Positions 7,832 through 10,005 of a stretch of DNA of 10,005 bases are shown piece after piece. The first letter of the stretch is position 1, and each line of letters starts with the position of its first letter. The notes under the pieces are model-generated. The model did no database searches. It was not told the DNA's origin and saw only the letters and a program-made list of their open reading frames with translations. Source of the stretch: Stramenopiles sp. TOSAG23-2 (taxonomy: Eukaryota; Sar); the NCBI GenBank assembly GCA_900128395.1, contig LT649484.1:13572-23576 (forward strand), given 5' to 3'. Made by a program: the position numbers and the translations under genes.

Positions 7832-8230
7832 TTAGATATCTTTTAAAAACAATATTTTGTCTTGTTTAGCTGATGATACAGTTGTAGTATTATTTGTATT
7901 ACGAGTATTATTATTAATATGCATATTATTTTTTGTTATTGCCGGCAAAATATAATGTTTTCTTCGTCCTTTTTTACCTCGTCGATGAAAAGGGTCTGGA
8001 TCTCCTCCTTTTTGCTCATCATCATCTACTGATATAGATCGTTTTGTTAATGGCACATCGTCATTCGGTATGCTTAATTGTCTTTGTAATCCAGGTAATG
8101 ATGGCAAAAGCTTGTCGTTTATTTTCAAACAAGTAGTAGGTAGTGTTATTTTTGTCTCCTCGGATAAGTTAACACTGCTGATCTCATTATTATTATTATC
8201 ATACAATGTCATCATATTCATTGCAATCAT
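7832..8230 (-). CDS. Small hypothetical protein, low-complexity and phosphosite-rich
   Basis: A 132-residue frame from ATG 8230 (G at -3; other Met codons at residues 4, 6 and 7) to TAA 7832. I do not recognise it. There is no signal peptide, membrane segment or known domain. It has an Asn-rich start (NNNN at 12-15) and a central non-repetitive part with LPSLPGLQRQLSIP, KRSISVDDDE and a basic cluster HRRGKKGRRKHY. A Thr/Asn-rich tail follows. RQLSIP fits the R-x-x-S-x-P pattern bound by 14-3-3 proteins when phosphorylated, and KRSIS fits a basophilic kinase site. The central part looks more like protein than translated AT-rich spacer, with CGA, GGA and CCT codons and mixed composition. That is my main reason for keeping it. 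The 5' end may be incomplete, since the upstream A-rich strand has further stop-free stretches without ATG. Its 3' end converges on the UBL-ARM gene 264 bp away. Confidence 0.5.
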   Translation of the reverse strand: MIAMNMMTLYDNNNNEISSVNLSEETKITLPTTCLKINDKLLPSLPGLQRQLSIPNDDVPLTKRSISVDDDEQKGGDPDPFHRRGKKGRRKHYILPAITKNNMHINNNTRNTNNTTTVSSAKQDKILFLKDI

Positions 8231-8660
8231 TTCTTAATTATTATTGTTCTTTTTTAATATTATTATATTGTTGTTATATTATGATTTACTTTTACATAAA
8301 CTTTATGTTTTTTTTATTTTCGGTTGTTATTTCTATTTCTATAAAAATATGTACGTATATTTTGTATTTTAATATTTTGTTGTTTGTATCTTCAACATTA
8401 GGACGTTCTATCTCTACGGTGGTATATTGAAAGTCTCTTTTCTGGTGTTTGTCTTGTCAAAATAAAGCCAAGCTAAAGCAAGCCTGGCAAGTTGTTCGAG
8501 GTCAATCATAAACAGCCTACAAATATAAATAACAGGCGAACACCACCAGGCGCGGCTACCATCGGCTTACAGTATCAGGAGTGTACGAAGCTATATGTAC
8601 TTAAAAAAAATTCTAATAAATAACACTATAATATATCCTGCTGCTGATGTGATCTCAGAT

Positions 8661-8680
8661 GAACCTCGAAAACGAACCTC
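8661..8680 (+). promoter_or_regulatory. GAACCTC direct repeats upstream of the protease
   Basis: GAACCTC occurs at 8661-8667 and 8674-8680, a 13-bp period, each copy followed by two or more A's or GAA. The pair sits about 170-190 bp before the protease start. Spaced direct repeats like these could be transcription-factor sites; this is inference from position only. Confidence 0.25.
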
Positions 8681-8718
8681 AAATTCACCCAAAACTTGTA
8701 TGTGTAAAATATCCATAC

Positions 8719-8737
8719 AGAGAGAGAGAGAGAGAGA
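8719..8737. repeat. (AG)n dinucleotide tract
   Basis: About nine and a half AG units in an uninterrupted purine run, 115 bp upstream of the protease ATG. Polypurine GA tracts can open chromatin or bind GA-specific factors in some eukaryotes, but here it may simply be a microsatellite. Confidence 0.85.
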
Positions 8738-8851
8738 TACAAAATAACAACAAAAGAATTTTAATATAGTATCAACTATTTGATATAACCCATTAAATTA
8801 CAATAATAGCAATTAAGTATTTATATACACATCCACAAACATCAATAAAAA

Positions 8852-9886
8852 ATGATGACCGAAACAATTATCATATTTGCTACATTATGTATTGTAGCCT
8901 GTCATGCAGTACATCCAGTGCAAGATGGTTCTTTAACGGAAACTGAAGAGTTTTTGTCATATATGGAAGTTTACAATAAACAATATGCTACCATGGAAGA
9001 GAAAAACAAACGTATGAGTATTTTTTTAAAACATAAAGAATTTGTCATTAATCATAACAATGAATATGCTAAAGGTATCCATACGTTTTCATTGGAATTG
9101 AACGCCTTTGCGGATATTACCAACGAAGAGTACAAAGCTAAATATTTAGGTTTGAAAATTGACATTGGAAGTTATTTAGGCGGGAAGGCAGATACTTACG
9201 TTCCAGAATTCAAAGGTGCTGCACCAGATGCATGGGATTGGAGAACCAACGCTACAAATGTTGTAGGTCCGGTAAAGAACCAAGGTGGGTGTGGGAGTTG
9301 TTGGGCTTTCTCTGCTGTTGCAACTATGGAAGGGCAATTAAACAAGAAAACAAATAAAATTAATTCTTTATCAGAGCAAGAGTTGGTTGATTGTGTACGA
9401 GGTGGCAAAGATACCTGCACGCAAGGAGGTGAAATGTATGATGGTGAAGAGTATGGTGTAACAACTGGTATGGTGTCAGAGGCAGACTATCCATATCAAG
9501 GTTCATCTGGCAATGCATGCAGCGTAAAAGGAAAAAATATTGTGCACAAATACAGTGGGTATACTAACATTACATCGGGTGACGAGGATGCATTAAAATC
9601 TGCGACATTTGAACAACCAATTATTAGCGTTGGTATCGATGCTAGCTCCATATGGTTTCAATTATACTTTGGTGGTGTGTTCAATGATAAAAGCTGCAAA
9701 ACAAAAGCAGCTGATTTAGACCATGGTGTTGCAGTTGTTGGATACGGCACTTACAAAGGCAAAGATTTCTGGATGGTAAGAAATAGTTGGGGCGGCAGCT
9801 GGGGTATCAAAGGATACATCATGATGTCTCGTAATGCAAACAATCAATGCGGTATTGCTACGCAGGCTTCTTTTGCAAAATTGTAA
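8852..9886 (+). CDS. Cathepsin L-like preprocysteine protease (peptidase family C1A)
   Basis: A complete 344-residue papain-family precursor, expected to be activated in lysosomes or food vacuoles, or secreted. Two Met codons open the frame (8852 and 8855), both with A at -3. Residues 1-19 are a signal peptide. The I29 prodomain (about 32-95) keeps an ERFNIN-like pattern (E50, R54, F58, V65, N69; the first N is H61) and NAFAD (84-88). The mature enzyme should begin near 124-127, before DAWDWR. The catalytic set is intact: Q144 (oxyanion hole), C150 in GGCGSCWAF, H291 in DLDHGV and N311 in VRNSWGGSWG. Papain's three disulfides have counterparts C147-C189, C181-C223 and C282-C333. The usual GCNGG block is altered to TCTQGG (188-193), one residue longer. 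Sequons are at N133 and N239. ERFNIN and the absence of an occluding loop favour cathepsin L over B; there is no granulin tail. It stands alone, transcribed away from the small gene at 7832-8230. Confidence 0.97.
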   Translation: MMTETIIIFATLCIVACHAVHPVQDGSLTETEEFLSYMEVYNKQYATMEEKNKRMSIFLKHKEFVINHNNEYAKGIHTFSLELNAFADITNEEYKAKYLGLKIDIGSYLGGKADTYVPEFKGAAPDAWDWRTNATNVVGPVKNQGGCGSCWAFSAVATMEGQLNKKTNKINSLSEQELVDCVRGGKDTCTQGGEMYDGEEYGVTTGMVSEADYPYQGSSGNACSVKGKNIVHKYSGYTNITSGDEDALKSATFEQPIISVGIDASSIWFQLYFGGVFNDKSCKTKAADLDHGVAVVGYGTYKGKDFWMVRNSWGGSWGIKGYIMMSRNANNQCGIATQASFAKL

Positions 9887-9945
9887 CTTGCTTATTAGTG
9901 TGCTTGAAAAAGAAGGAAGAAGAGAGGTGTGTGTGTTAAATGGAC

Positions 9946-9982
9946 GGAAAAGGTGTATGTGGTGTTGCCTCCACCTTCTTTT
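9946..9982 (+). terminator. Possible 3'-flank hairpin after the protease gene
   Basis: AAGGTG (9950-9955) can pair with CACCTT (9972-9977). The stem could extend over a bulged C into the flanking GGAAA and TTTTC. It lies about 65-90 nt after the stop codon in a purine-rich, then pyrimidine-rich 3' flank. It might form in the 3' UTR, but no standard AATAAA is present and the stem is short. Confidence 0.2.
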
Positions 9983-10005
9983 CTTTATGATATTTATATG
10001 ATATA

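Larger units (their letters stand above)
8231..8851. other. Divergent spacer with a GC-richer patch; no gene seen
   Basis: This 621-bp stretch lies between the starts of the small minus-strand gene and the protease. From 8231 to about 8400 it is a T-rich run on the plus strand. About 8465-8580 is noticeably richer in G+C and contains CAGGCG twice (8533-8538 and 8547-8552). From about 8590 it is AT-rich again, with GAACCTC repeats and a GA tract. I tried reading the GC-richer patch as tRNA or SRP-like RNA and as coding on both strands; nothing held up. Confidence 0.6.

Noticed and set aside
8206-8430. Plus-strand open frame of 74 residues resembling a membrane protein
   Set aside because: The hydrophobicity comes from a T-rich tract. 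It overlaps the start of the minus-strand gene, and the residues show no pattern beyond Phe, Ile, Leu and Tyr from T-rich codons.
8414-8509. Minus-strand 31-codon frame in the GC-richer patch (MIDLEQLARLALAW...)
   Set aside because: It is too short to support without conservation or transcript evidence. I also considered it as an upstream exon of the small gene and found no convincing splice sites.
8480-8520. tRNA-like T-loop TTCGA at 8495-8499
   Set aside because: The flanking five bases do not pair to form a T-stem, and no acceptor, D or anticodon arm could be laid out.

Overview
The window looks like nuclear DNA from an AT-rich, gene-dense, intron-poor eukaryotic microbe. Its genes encode eukaryote-only proteins (an Arp2/3-complex actin-related protein and an axonemal dynein-docking coiled coil). 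Their start codons have an A or G at -3 rather than a Shine-Dalgarno site, and each gene stands alone with AT-rich flanks. Having both an ARP2 and an outer-dynein-arm docking protein implies a cell that builds branched actin and makes motile flagella. An amoeboflagellate or flagellated protist would fit (heterolobosean-like is one option), but the sequence alone does not fix the lineage.

Layout. Three genes lie head-to-tail on the minus strand. In transcription order they are a large coiled-coil protein resembling ODAD3/CCDC151 (5439 to 2443), ARP2 (2344 to 1190, perhaps with a short last intron and a stop at 1141), and a secreted protein of unrecognised family (1045 to 131). The gaps between them are only 98 and 144 bp. 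The first gap holds a composite GT/AT/GT microsatellite. A 1.0 kb AT-rich divergent spacer (5440-6463) separates this block from a plus-strand gene for a ubiquitin-like/armadillo-like protein (6464-7567). That gene converges on a small, less certain minus-strand gene (7832-8230). A 0.6 kb divergent spacer with a GA tract and short direct repeats then leads to a complete plus-strand cathepsin L-like preprocysteine protease (8852-9886).

The genes do not form an evident pathway. ARP2 belongs to actin nucleation and ODAD3 to cilia. The protease and the first gene carry signal peptides and enter the secretory or lysosomal route. The ubiquitin-like/armadillo protein is unassigned. I found no tRNA, rRNA, CRISPR, complete transposon or defence system. 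The best leads are the possible 37-nt intron that would restore the ARP2 C-terminus, the GC-richer secreted gene (possible transfer), and the unusual UBL-ARM protein.
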